Positions 17,247 through 25,308 of a DNA stretch of 64,000 nt are shown here, in pieces; position 1 is the stretch's first letter; every line of letters starts with the position of its first letter. Both the position numbers and the translations under genes were made by a program. Below the pieces are notes generated by a model. It made no database searches and was not told where the DNA came from. It saw only the letters and a program-made list of their open reading frames with translations. The stretch is from Spirochaetaceae bacterium. GTDB taxonomy: Bacteria > Spirochaetota > Spirochaetia > Treponematales > Rectinemataceae. The stretch covers positions 1-64,000 of the forward strand of contig JANYKC010000030.1 of NCBI GenBank assembly GCA_025358255.1, given 5' to 3'.

Positions 17247-18617
17247 TCATTTGCCCGAGAAATAGAAGAGGTCGCTTACCGCCGCGAGGACGAAAAGCGC
17301 AAGCACAAAAGTCATTCCTATGACCTGGAAGCGGTAGACCGTCTTGGTCTTGAGCGGCCTGTTCCGCAGGATCTCAGCGATAAACATGAGGATCATGCCA
17401 CCGTCGAGAGCGGGAATCGGGAGAAGATTCATGAGGAAGAGGGCGATGGAGAGAAAGGCGAGGAAATTGAAAGCGATCACTATCCCCTCGGGACCGTTTT
17501 GCGCGATGCCTTCCGTTGCCGTCCGGCCGACCAAGTACGTGATGCGCACGGGGCCGGAAATCGCCTTGAGGACGTTGACGCCGCGGAACAGCATTCCTAG
17601 ACCCTGCACCGAGACTTTCAAGGTTTTCCAGGTTTCCCTGGCACCATCTCCAAATGCGGCGATTGGGCTGCTGGAACGGACCACATGATCGAGGGTTGCA
17701 AATGATAGCCCAAGGTCGACGCCACCATTGGCGTAGCTCAGGATGAGCTGGAGGACAAGCGGCTTTCCCTGGCGATCGATTCCAACGCTGATCTTCTCAG
17801 GCTTGCTCGAAAGGAGGGAGAGGGCCTCGATCCCATGATGGACGGCCAGCCCGTTGATCGAGCTGAGACGATCTCCGACCTGGATGCCACCGATCGCTGC
17901 CGCGCTCCCGGGTTTCACTTCGGAAACGACAGGCTCGATCCAGGAGTAGATGCCTATCCTCCCAGCACCCGTATCCTTGTCGAGCGCGGGATTGACGGTG
18001 AGGGTCAGCTGTTTCCCGTCCCGGTCAACGAGGAGAACCAGGGGCCTTTCGGCGGAAAGGGCTATGACCTCCTGAAGGTCCGTATAATCCCGAATGCTTT
18101 TGCCATTTGCTTCGAGCACGATATCGCCGCTTTTAAATCCTGCAAGGTCGGCGGGTAGAGGCCCTTTGCCAGCGAGGCCTTCAAGCCGGAATTCGCTGGC
18201 AAGGACAATCCGGTTTGCGTATGTTTTTTCCGTGTATCCGATCGCCGAAACGGCGATGAAGACGATCAGGGCGAAAAGCATGTTCGCCAAAGGTCCAGAC
18301 AGCGAGATGATGATACGTTTCCAGGCGGGAGCGCCATAAAAAGTCCCAGGTTCCCGAGGTATGGTATCGCTTTTCGATTGGAGCGCCGCATTGAAGGCTT
18401 CTTCTCCCTTCATTCGGCAAAACCCACCGATTGGCAGGGCCGAAAGGCGCCACTCTGTCCCTCCGCGCTTCCAGCTGGCGATCTTGGGGCCCCAACCGAT
18501 CGAGAAAGCCTCGACTTCGACTCCTGCCGCCCTGGCTGCGGCAAAATGGCCAAGCTCATGGACCAGGACAACCAGGCCCAAGCCCATGAGACCCAGCAAT
18601 ATCGTGACGATGATCAT
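17247..18617 (-). CDS. rseP: RseP/RasP family site-2 intramembrane zinc protease
   Basis: 456 residues. The first membrane helix carries the zinc motif HELGHF (about residue 18-23); one or two PDZ domains follow (about residues 120-310), and the C-terminal membrane segment has NLLPIPALDGG with the third metal ligand. The ATG at 18617 has AAGGAG and overlaps the dxr stop (ATGA); a longer frame to 18707 lies inside dxr. In other bacteria this enzyme cleaves anti-sigma factors or signal peptides; the target here is unknown. Confidence 0.93.
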   Translation of the reverse strand: MIIVTILLGLMGLGLVVLVHELGHFAAARAAGVEVEAFSIGWGPKIASWKRGGTEWRLSALPIGGFCRMKGEEAFNAALQSKSDTIPREPGTFYGAPAWKRIIISLSGPLANMLFALIVFIAVSAIGYTEKTYANRIVLASEFRLEGLAGKGPLPADLAGFKSGDIVLEANGKSIRDYTDLQEVIALSAERPLVLLVDRDGKQLTLTVNPALDKDTGAGRIGIYSWIEPVVSEVKPGSAAAIGGIQVGDRLSSINGLAVHHGIEALSLLSSKPEKISVGIDRQGKPLVLQLILSYANGGVDLGLSFATLDHVVRSSSPIAAFGDGARETWKTLKVSVQGLGMLFRGVNVLKAISGPVRITYLVGRTATEGIAQNGPEGIVIAFNFLAFLSIALFLMNLLPIPALDGGMILMFIAEILRNRPLKTKTVYRFQVIGMTFVLALFVLAAVSDLFYFSGK

Positions 18618-19756
18618 CGAAGCTCCTTGATGGCGGAATAGGCCGCCTTCCTCGCCAGCCCATCGGCGGAAAACACTGCATCGATATCTGGAAGGTCTTT
18701 TTCCCAACTGGTTTCCAAGGTTCGTCGGACGATTCTCGCGATATCCAGGAAACCGATCGCGCCGGACTCAAAGGCCTCGACAGCGACTTCATCCGCCGCG
18801 TTATAAGCTACTGTCGCACCATGGCCCATGGAAAGGGCCTCATAAGCTAGATACAGCATAGGATAGCGTTCTTCATCCGCAGCCCTGAACTCGAGGCTTT
18901 TTCCAGCTAGTTCCAGTTTGCCGAAACTTGATCCGAAGGTATCCGGATAGACGAGGGAGTTGAGGATGGGCAAGCGCATGTCGGGGGAAGAGACGTTTGC
19001 GTAGAGCGACCCATCCTTGGCCCGAACGAGGGCATGAACGTAGCTTTGTGGATGTATCAGCACTTTAATGGCCGCACCGTCAGTGTTGAAAAGCCGGGAA
19101 GCCTCGATCACTTCAAGGCCTTTGTTGGCCATTGTCGCCGAATCGATACTTATCTTTCGTCCCATGCTCCAGCTAGGATGGGCTGCCGCCTCATCAGGCC
19201 TCACCGAGGCGAGATCGCGAAGAGGCCTGTCACGAAAGGCGCCGCCCGAGGCCGTTATCGTCAATTCCTCGACTCCGGGTATCTTCCCCAGGAGCTGGAA
19301 GAGGGCCGCATGTTCAGAATCCACAGGAATGATCCGGCGATGCGACTTCTTCGCGGCCGCTTCCAGCAGGACCCATGCCATCACGACGCTTTCCTTGTTC
19401 GCCAGCGCAAGGTCCTTGCCGCATCCCAACGCTTCCAAGGACGGCTCAAGCCCGGCAGAACCAGCGATCCCGTTTACGACAATGTCCGCGTCGGATTCGC
19501 GGATAAGCCGGCATTCGGCGTCTTTTCCCGACAAGGGCTGGGCGCCGGTCCCGGAAAAGAAGCGCAAGTCGCCCGGACCGGAAAAGGCGAGGCGGGCGGA
19601 TGGAAATTCCCTTGCTGCAGCCAGGAGTCCGGCCTGGTCATGGTGGGCGGTCATTCCTACGATCTCTACTAGGTCGGGGAATGCCGCCGCCACTTCCCGG
19701 GCTTGCCTTCCGATGGAGCCGGTGGCCCCTGCCAGTAATACACGTTTTCGCTGCAT
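18614..19756 (-). CDS. dxr: 1-deoxy-D-xylulose 5-phosphate reductoisomerase
   Basis: 380 residues, converts DXP to MEP using NADPH in the non-mevalonate isoprenoid pathway. Visible are the NADPH-binding GATGSIGRQ (residues 10-18), the active-site region VDSEHAALFQ, and ASGGAFRDRP. Normal length. Part of the cdsA-dxr-rseP order common in bacteria, overlapping rseP by four bases. Confidence 0.95.
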   Translation of the reverse strand: MQRKRVLLAGATGSIGRQAREVAAAFPDLVEIVGMTAHHDQAGLLAAAREFPSARLAFSGPGDLRFFSGTGAQPLSGKDAECRLIRESDADIVVNGIAGSAGLEPSLEALGCGKDLALANKESVVMAWVLLEAAAKKSHRRIIPVDSEHAALFQLLGKIPGVEELTITASGGAFRDRPLRDLASVRPDEAAAHPSWSMGRKISIDSATMANKGLEVIEASRLFNTDGAAIKVLIHPQSYVHALVRAKDGSLYANVSSPDMRLPILNSLVYPDTFGSSFGKLELAGKSLEFRAADEERYPMLYLAYEALSMGHGATVAYNAADEVAVEAFESGAIGFLDIARIVRRTLETSWEKDLPDIDAVFSADGLARKAAYSAIKELR

Positions 19757-19778
19757 CCTGGTCTATCCGCTCTTTGAC

Positions 19779-20630
19779 TTAACGGAAGAGGTCCAGAAGC
19801 AAGATCGCGGCGTAAAAAACAGGAGCCGCGAAAAACTCGGAATCGAATGAATCAAGAAAGCCGCCTCGTCCCGGGATCCCGGCCCCGGAATCCTTGATCC
19901 CGACGCTCCGCTTCAGGGCACTTTCGAAAAGATCCCCGGCAATGACGCTGAGACCTACAACAAGGCCGAGGAGGAAAGTCACCACGGGCGAGACAGGGAA
20001 GGCGCCTGGATAGAGGTATTGCATCGTCATCGCGCCTCCGCAGGAACCAACCAGGCCTCCAAAGAAGCCGGCGATGCTTTTATTTGGAGAGACCGCGAAT
20101 ATATTCCGCCGCCTTCCAAGCGTAGTCCCAAAAAGCCAGGCCAGGCTGTCGTTGGCGATCACGATCACGATAAAACTGAGAATCGCCTCAACAGCTTGGT
20201 TTTGGCCAGAAACGATCAGGACCGCAAACCCGCCAAGAACACCGGGATACATGATCCCGAAGGCATAGGCTGCTGCGCCGGATAGGCTTTCCGATATCCT
20301 GTCCTTTTTTGCGAATGAGTAGCGCGAGAAAAAAACAAGCATGGCTACGGCTACGGCGGCGAAAAGCAGCTGGGAGTATTTGGCTTCCAAAAAAGTCGAT
20401 GCGAAAAATAGCAATGGTATGCCGAATCCGATGGCCGCAAAATGCCTTGTGTCGATCCGGATACCGGCTTTTTTGAACAACTGGGACAATTCCACCGCCG
20501 AACCGACGGTGAAGAGGAGAACCAGGAGAACCATCGCAGCGTGGTGTGCGAAAGGCAGGAACAAGACGACAAGAACCAGTGCAGGGAGTCCGACGAAAAA
20601 AAGCAACAATCTTTGGATAATGTTGCTCAT
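19779..20630 (-). CDS. cdsA: Phosphatidate cytidylyltransferase (CDP-diacylglycerol synthase)
   Basis: 283-residue polytopic inner-membrane enzyme making CDP-diacylglycerol for phospholipid synthesis. The C-terminal signature region (SVGIKDSGAGIPGRGGFLDSFDS) matches the CdsA motif SxxKRxxxxKDxxxxxPGHGGxxDRxDS with His replaced by Arg and the second Asp-Arg by Asp-Ser. The N-terminal half has about six hydrophobic segments. Its start overlaps the uppS stop by four bases. Confidence 0.92.
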   Translation of the reverse strand: MSNIIQRLLLFFVGLPALVLVVLFLPFAHHAAMVLLVLLFTVGSAVELSQLFKKAGIRIDTRHFAAIGFGIPLLFFASTFLEAKYSQLLFAAVAVAMLVFFSRYSFAKKDRISESLSGAAAYAFGIMYPGVLGGFAVLIVSGQNQAVEAILSFIVIVIANDSLAWLFGTTLGRRRNIFAVSPNKSIAGFFGGLVGSCGGAMTMQYLYPGAFPVSPVVTFLLGLVVGLSVIAGDLFESALKRSVGIKDSGAGIPGRGGFLDSFDSEFFAAPVFYAAILLLDLFR

Positions 20631-21325
20631 GATACTCCGCCAAAGCGTCGGTCTCGACTTTTATATTCTTCGATGGCCGTCTTGAGATCGCCTTTCGTGA
20701 AGTCGGGCCACAGCTTAGGCGAAAAGATGAATTCCGAGTATGCGGACTGCCAAATCAGGAAATTGGAGAGACGAAGCTCTCCTCCCGGTCTTAGGATGAA
20801 GTCTGGATCAGGCAAATCGGGGCAATCCAAGGAGAGCGACAATGACCTCTCGGTTATTTCCTCATTTCTGGAGGCGAGCGATCTTGCGGCGCGGACAAGT
20901 TCATCCCTGCCTCCATAATTGATGGCGAGGTTGACCGTAAGGCGCGAAAAATTGGCCGTGTCCTTCTGGACCTTCTCGATCTCGTTGACAACATCGGCAG
21001 GCAACCCCGCTTTGTCTCCCGAGTGGACAACCCGGATGCCCTTGGCCCTGTAAAAATCGAACTCGGCTGAAAGATGGTTTTTTATCAAACCCATGAGGAA
21101 TCCGACCTCGTCCGAAGCCCGCTTCCAATTCTCGGTTGAGAACGTGTAGAGGGTCACAACCTTGACGCCAAAATCGATGGCCGCTGAAACTATGCGTTTT
21201 GCGGTCTCGAGTCCCTCCCGATGTCCCTCGGTTCGGGGCAATCCACGAGCCGTCGCCCAACGTCCATTGCCATCCATGAAGATGGCAATGTGCTTTGGCG
21301 TCGGGCGATCAGTATTGGAAGTCAT
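20627..21325 (-). CDS. uppS: Undecaprenyl diphosphate synthase
   Basis: 232 residues, cis-prenyltransferase producing the C55 carrier lipid for cell wall synthesis. The catalytic start HIAIFMDGNGRWAT with the conserved Asp and the C-terminal region DPDFILRPGGELRLSNFL and WQSAYSEF are diagnostic. Starts 9 bases after frr ends. Confidence 0.96.
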   Translation of the reverse strand: MTSNTDRPTPKHIAIFMDGNGRWATARGLPRTEGHREGLETAKRIVSAAIDFGVKVVTLYTFSTENWKRASDEVGFLMGLIKNHLSAEFDFYRAKGIRVVHSGDKAGLPADVVNEIEKVQKDTANFSRLTVNLAINYGGRDELVRAARSLASRNEEITERSLSLSLDCPDLPDPDFILRPGGELRLSNFLIWQSAYSEFIFSPKLWPDFTKGDLKTAIEEYKSRDRRFGGVS

Positions 21326-21333
21326 GAGGAATT

Positions 21334-21888
21334 CTATATCTCCATTATCTCTTTTTCTTTCTCTTCCAAGGTCTTGTTGATGTGCTGGATGTAGGAATCG
21401 GTCAATTTCTGGAGTTCATCTTCCTCTTTCTTGACTGCATCCTCGGGCACCCCTCCCGCAGCTACCTGCTTCTTGAGATCCTCAAGTCCGTCACGCCGGA
21501 TATTCCGAACCTGCACCCTTGATTGCTCGGCCATTCCCTTCGCCATCTTTGCAAGTTCCTTCCGGCGTTCCTCGGTAAGTGGCGGGATCGCAATGCGAAT
21601 GACCTTGCCGTCATTGGACGGGTTCAATGCCAATTCCGATTTCTGGATGCCTTTTTCAATTTCCCCTATCAGGGACCTCTCCCAAGGCTGGATGACAATA
21701 AGGCGGGCTTCGGGGACGGAAACCGTGGCCACCTGCGAGAGCGGGGTCTTCTGGCCGTAATAATCCACTCGGATCTTATCCAGGAGAGACGGTGAAGCAC
21801 GACCTGTTCGCACGCCATTGAATTCGTTCTTGAGAGCCTCAACAGCCTTCTTCATCTTCTCTTCGCAGGCACCTTTCACGTTTTCCAT
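21334..21888 (-). CDS. frr: Ribosome recycling factor
   Basis: 184 residues, works with EF-G to split post-termination ribosomes. FNGVRTGRASPSLLDKI, LSQVATVSVPEARL and the C-terminal helices with the QVRNIRRD segment match RRF. Preceded by its own promoter-like sequence inside a hairpin, since the gap to tsf is 131 bases, and by a G-rich ribosome binding site. Confidence 0.96.
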   Translation of the reverse strand: MENVKGACEEKMKKAVEALKNEFNGVRTGRASPSLLDKIRVDYYGQKTPLSQVATVSVPEARLIVIQPWERSLIGEIEKGIQKSELALNPSNDGKVIRIAIPPLTEERRKELAKMAKGMAEQSRVQVRNIRRDGLEDLKKQVAAGGVPEDAVKKEEDELQKLTDSYIQHINKTLEEKEKEIMEI

Positions 21889-21908
21889 GGCCCCCCCTTA
21901 TGGATTGA

Positions 21909-21980
21909 AGGCCCGGCGGGAGCGCCGAGCCGACTTTATGGAAGGGTTCCGCGGCCTTGTCAACAATGCGCCGCGGAACC
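21909..21980 (-). promoter_or_regulatory. Hairpin-embedded promoter and second hairpin in the tsf-frr gap
   Basis: In minus-strand reading, -35 TTGACA (21958-21963) lies in the loop of an 11-bp perfect inverted repeat (GGTTCCGCGGC 21945-21955 with GCCGCGGAACC 21970-21980). A 17-base spacer leads to -10 CATAAA (21935-21940). A second GC-rich hairpin (about 21909-21930) lies between the promoter and the frr ATG. No T-run follows either stem, so a simple terminator is unlikely. Confidence 0.4.
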
Positions 21981-22019
21981 GCCGTAAGGAATACCGAAAT
22001 TGAATGACCTATCCAATTG

Positions 22020-22871
22020 TCAGGCTTCTCCGACCTTGATGTAGAGGTAATCCGCGATTTCCAGCTTGGCTCCCGCTTCCTTCGAAACGGCGGCCATCAT
22101 CTGCGCGACCGGAATCTTCTCTTCCTTCACGAAACCCTGGTCAAGGAGGCAAAGATCCGACATGAGCTTGTTCAGCTTTCCCTTGAGGATGCCGGCGATG
22201 ACATTGGCAGGCTTGCCTTTCATCTTTTCGTCGCCGTCGACCTGGGCCTGGAAAATCTCCTCCTGCTCCTTGATCCATGGGGCGGAGGGCTTGGTCCGGT
22301 CAAGGAACATGGGGCTGAAGGCGGCGATATGGAGGGCAATGTCATGAATGAAGGTTTTCACTTTTTCATCCTGGAACGCCTCAGCCTTGTCCACCCGGAA
22401 GGTGACCACGACCGCAAGCTTGCCTTCGCCGTGGGTATAGCAGTGCAAGATCTCATTCGAGCCGGCCTTGATCTGGACGACCCTCTTCAAGGTGATGTTC
22501 TCCTTGATGACGGATGCCATGTCCTTCACCTTTTCCTCGAGATCCGCGACAGGGGAGGTATAGTTCTTCGCATAGGCCTCGGCGGCCATCTTGTCGCCGG
22601 CCGCGATGAAATCGGCGTTGCGGGCGACAAAATCCGTCTCGCAGGCAAGCTCCACCAAAGCGATCTTGGTGTCATCGCCTTTGATGAAGATGCGTCCTTC
22701 GTTGGTGGCGCGTCCGGCGCGCTTTTCCACGCCTGCCATGCCCCATTCACGAAGGAGCTTCTCCGCGGCGGCATTGTCGCCATTCGCTTCGGTAAGGGCT
22801 TTCTTGCAATCCATCATGCCCGCGCCGGTTCTTTCGCGCAGGGTCTTTATATCGGTAGCCTTGATATCCAC
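22020..22871 (-). CDS. tsf: Elongation factor Ts
   Basis: 283 residues, guanine nucleotide exchange factor for EF-Tu. The N-terminal UBA-like domain has LRERTGAGMMDCKKAL; the segment ETDFVARN and FLDRTKPSAPW follow. Starts at GTG (22871) with AAGGAG 8 bases upstream. Directly downstream of rpsB, the usual arrangement. Confidence 0.96.
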   Translation of the reverse strand: MDIKATDIKTLRERTGAGMMDCKKALTEANGDNAAAEKLLREWGMAGVEKRAGRATNEGRIFIKGDDTKIALVELACETDFVARNADFIAAGDKMAAEAYAKNYTSPVADLEEKVKDMASVIKENITLKRVVQIKAGSNEILHCYTHGEGKLAVVVTFRVDKAEAFQDEKVKTFIHDIALHIAAFSPMFLDRTKPSAPWIKEQEEIFQAQVDGDEKMKGKPANVIAGILKGKLNKLMSDLCLLDQGFVKEEKIPVAQMMAAVSKEAGAKLEIADYLYIKVGEA

Positions 22872-22900
22872 GTTATGCTCCTTCCGTATCTTTGCCCGCT

Positions 22901-23782
22901 CTATTTTGACTCGTAAAGGCGGTCCTCGTCGACGGGGAGGGGAGCTTCCTCCTCCTTGGTCTCTTCGGGCTTGGCCTTGTCCTCGGGCTTGTAGTTGGCG
23001 ATGTCGATCTCAACTTCGGATTCGTCCGTCGCGGGGGCCGCGTCGGTCTTGACTTCCTCGGTCTCGTCGCCGGCGAGGTTCTCTATGATCTTCAGGCCCT
23101 CCGCTGCGCCAGCCTCGACGACTGCATTCGCGATGATCTGGGTGAAAAGGCTGATCGAGCGGATGGCATCATCATTGCCAGGGATCGGGTAGGTGATCCC
23201 TTCCGGATTGCAGTTGGTATCCACGACCGCGACTATGGGAATCCCAAGGCGTTGGGCCTCGGTGACGGCGATGGCTTCCTTGCGCGTATCGATGACGAAG
23301 ATGATCCCAGGAAGATCCTTCATCTCCTTGATCCCGCCCAGGTTCTTCTCGAGCTTGGTCTTCTCTTTCTGGAGGGAAGCTATCTCTTTCTTGGTCAGGC
23401 TCTCAAAGGTGCCGTCGACTTCCATCTTCTCGATCTTCTTGAGGCGCTGGATGGACTTCTTGATGGTGGTGAAATTGGTAAGCATGCCGCCAAGCCAGCG
23501 ATTGTTGACATAGAACTGCTCGCAACGCTCGGATTCCTTCTGGATCGCTGCCTGCGCCTGCTTCTTCGTGCCGACGAAAAGAACGGTCTTGCCGGACCCG
23601 ACGGTCTTTTGGACGGCGTCGTAGGCATCCTTGATCGCCTGGATGGTCTTCTGAAGATCGATGATGTGAATGCCATTTCGCGCCGTGAAGATGTATTTCT
23701 TCATGCGCGGATCCCAGCGCTTGACCTGGTGCCCGAAATGGACGCCTGACTCAAGCAAGTTCTTCATGGTTACGACTGCCAC
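22901..23782 (-). CDS. rpsB: Small ribosomal subunit protein uS2
   Basis: 293 residues. The motif [24 protein letters not shown] is shared by S2 proteins, with [12 protein letters not shown] further on. The C-terminal 60 residues are an acidic, low-complexity extension beyond the usual ~240-residue core. It starts at GTG (23782) with GGGAGGAACTC upstream. A short hairpin (23797-23818) sits just upstream of this site. Confidence 0.96.
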   Translation of the reverse strand: MAVVTMKNLLESGVHFGHQVKRWDPRMKKYIFTARNGIHIIDLQKTIQAIKDAYDAVQKTVGSGKTVLFVGTKKQAQAAIQKESERCEQFYVNNRWLGGMLTNFTTIKKSIQRLKKIEKMEVDGTFESLTKKEIASLQKEKTKLEKNLGGIKEMKDLPGIIFVIDTRKEAIAVTEAQRLGIPIVAVVDTNCNPEGITYPIPGNDDAIRSISLFTQIIANAVVEAGAAEGLKIIENLAGDETEEVKTDAAPATDESEVEIDIANYKPEDKAKPEETKEEEAPLPVDEDRLYESK

Positions 23783-23796
23783 GAGTTCCTCCCACG

Positions 23797-23818
23797 ATCG
23801 GCATTGGTTGGCCGATCC
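23797..23818 (-). promoter_or_regulatory. Hairpin in the rpsB leader next to the ribosome binding site
   Basis: A perfect 7-bp stem (GATCGGC 23797-23803 with GCCGATC 23812-23818), 8-base loop, ending about 5 bases before the GGGAGG of rpsB. S2 autoregulates its own mRNA in several bacteria; whether this hairpin takes part is inference. A second stem (CTTCGCT 23902-23908 with AGCGAAG 23914-23920) sits just after the maf stop. Confidence 0.3.
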
Positions 23819-23923
23819 CCATCTCTGTATCTCATCGGGGCGAATGCGCCGCCGATGGAAAATTCCGCCTGTCTCCTGGCCAACGGCCTAGAGGCGAGCG
23901 GCTTCGCTGCGAGAGCGAAGGAA

Positions 23924-24571
23924 TTATCCGCGCTTTCCTGCGATGGAACTTGATCCAAACGGGAATGCGGACTGATGGAGAATGACATAAAGCTCACGAA
24001 TTGGCAAGCCCACGATTCCTGACCAGGATCCTTCGATGCGGTCGATATAGCGAGCGGCCTTGCCCTGGATTTTGTAAGCGCCTGCCACTCCTTCCCAGTC
24101 CCCCGTGGCGATATAGTCGTCGATCTCGGCAGGTTCCATCCGGGAGAAACTCACCCTGGACTCGGAGAGGATGCTCTTGAAGCTGCTTTTCTCGCAATCG
24201 AAGAGGGTCAGCCCCGTATGTACGTAATGCAGCTTCCCGGAAAGCCTCTCGATCATGCGCCTTGCGTCGAGCGAATCCATGGGCTTCCCTAGGATCTCCG
24301 GAGTGGATTGATGGTTCGCAACCAGTGCATCAGGATCACCGATGCTCACGAGGGTGTCCGCGGCAAGTATCCATCGGACGGAGATATCGCGGTTTTTCTG
24401 TTTCGCCGCTTCGGCTTTATCCTCGGCGAGGGCGACAACGCGCGATTTTACCGAGAGGCGGTCACGCGCGCTTTCATCCACTTCGGGGGCGAGTACAGTG
24501 AATGGGATGCCGAATTGCTCCAGGATCTCCCTGCGGCGAGGGGACGCGGATGCGAGCAGGAATGAGGGCAT
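23924..24571 (-). CDS. maf: Maf-type nucleotide pyrophosphatase
   Basis: 215 residues, house-cleaning hydrolase removing non-canonical nucleoside triphosphates. The N-terminal signature LLASASPRRREIL (residues 5-17), the ADTLVSIGD loop and the DWEGVAGAYKIQGKAARYI stretch are typical of Maf/YhdE. No strong ribosome binding site is visible before the ATG. It is 141 bases upstream of rpsB on the same strand and divergent from the tRNA-Arg gene. Confidence 0.92.
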   Translation of the reverse strand: MPSFLLASASPRRREILEQFGIPFTVLAPEVDESARDRLSVKSRVVALAEDKAEAAKQKNRDISVRWILAADTLVSIGDPDALVANHQSTPEILGKPMDSLDARRMIERLSGKLHYVHTGLTLFDCEKSSFKSILSESRVSFSRMEPAEIDDYIATGDWEGVAGAYKIQGKAARYIDRIEGSWSGIVGLPIRELYVILHQSAFPFGSSSIAGKRG

Positions 24572-24629
24572 AATTCATCGTCCCATATGCTTTCCATGGC
24601 GGTCAAGGCCTTCGGGAAAATGGGATTGC

Positions 24630-24659
24630 TTGACAGGCCTTGGCAGAGCGTACTACTAT
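24630..24659 (+). promoter_or_regulatory. Promoter of the tRNA-Arg gene
   Basis: Consensus -35 TTGACA (24630-24635), 18-base spacer, -10 TACTAT (24654-24659), ending 10 bases before the mature tRNA start. Confidence 0.6.
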
Positions 24660-24669
24660 GCGTCCTTCC

Positions 24670-24743
24670 GAGAGATTAGCTCAGCTGGATAGAGCACCAG
24701 CCTCCGAAGCTGGGGGTCGCCCGTTCGAATCGGGTATCTCTCA
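24670..24743 (+). tRNA. tRNA-Arg (anticodon CCG)
   Basis: 74-nt cloverleaf: acceptor GAGAGAT/ATCTCTC, D arm with AGCTCAGCTGGATAGAGC, anticodon stem CCAGC/GCTGG enclosing CTCCGAA (anticodon CCG), and T arm with GTTCGAATC. CCA is not encoded. A consensus promoter precedes it and a strong terminator follows. Confidence 0.95.
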
Positions 24744-24768
24744 TCGCAAGGCCGTTTTGCGCCATCTG

Positions 24769-24798
24769 GGCCGCCTTTAGGGGCGGCCTTGTTTTTTT
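24769..24798 (+). terminator. Intrinsic terminator after tRNA-Arg
   Basis: Stem GGCCGCC (24769-24775) with GGCGGCC (24782-24788) and a 6-base loop, followed by TTG and seven T. Confidence 0.8.
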
Positions 24799-24825
24799 GC
24801 CTATTCAACGCAAATCGAGGTAACC

Positions 24826-25050
24826 GTGAGTGAAATAGACCAAGAGATGCGCCAGCGCATCGAAAAACTGGAGACCAAGATCTCGTTTCAAGAGTCCACC
24901 ATCGAGGACCTTTCTTCGAGTCTATATTACCAGGCGCTAAAGCTTGAGCGATTTGAGCGTCTGCTGCGGGATTTTGCGTCTAAAATGAAGGAAGTCGCCG
25001 GAGAGGCCATGCCGCCCTTGCCCCAGAATGAGCGTCCGCCGCATTATTGA
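24826..25050 (+). CDS. slyX: SlyX family protein
   Basis: 74 residues beginning at GTG, predicted coiled coil (residues 8-55, LETKISFQESTIEDLSSSLYYQ). The C-terminus ends ERPPHY, a hallmark of SlyX proteins. Length fits the family (about 70). Function of SlyX is not established. It ends just before a long inverted-repeat terminator. Confidence 0.8.
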   Translation: MSEIDQEMRQRIEKLETKISFQESTIEDLSSSLYYQALKLERFERLLRDFASKMKEVAGEAMPPLPQNERPPHY

Positions 25051-25063
25051 ACATCGGGAGCGA

Positions 25064-25255
25064 CTAAAAAAAGGCCTGTTCATATTGAACAGGCCTTTTC
25101 GCTCCTTCGGCGAAGGTGTCGATCTTCGTGGCGGTATCGGCCTGGGTCGGCGGCGGTGGAGATTCCGGCTGCGTTTCCTCAGCCGTATCCGTCAACTGCG
25201 GAGGCCTGACCGGGGACAGGAGCGGGTCAACTGAAGGGGCAGAAAGTGCATCCAT
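25064..25255 (-). CDS. Small proline-rich protein whose end lies in the terminator hairpin
   Basis: 63 residues from the ATG at 25255. The site GGAGGTGATC immediately before it matches the anti-Shine-Dalgarno sequence over ten bases, better than most genes in this window, which is the main reason to accept it. The protein is Pro/Thr/Glu-rich (SPVRPPQLTDTAEETQ..., a run of PPPP near residue 37) and looks disordered, with no signal peptide. The last 12 codons and the stop lie within the terminator stem. It follows the HEAT-repeat gene by 53 bases. No family recognised. Confidence 0.6.
   Translation of the reverse strand: MDALSAPSVDPLLSPVRPPQLTDTAEETQPESPPPPTQADTATKIDTFAEGAKRPVQYEQAFF
25069..25099. 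terminator. Bidirectional terminator between slyX and the small gene
   Basis: Perfect 14-bp stem: AAAAGGCCTGTTCA (25069-25082) with TGAACAGGCCTTTT (25086-25099), 3-base loop TAT, with A/T runs on both sides so it can act in either direction. Confidence 0.85.
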
Positions 25256-25308
25256 GATCACCTCCCTCAGAAAGTATAGCTCCTGTCCTGCTCCGGCGCG
25301 ATCGATCC

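Noticed and set aside
22017-22916. 299-residue plus-strand open frame opposite tsf
   Set aside because: Antisense shadow of tsf; codon pattern mirrors the real gene and the neighbours on that side are all on the minus strand.
23902-23920. Hairpin after maf as a terminator
   Set aside because: A good 7-bp stem, but no T-run follows on the minus strand, so I do not call a terminator.
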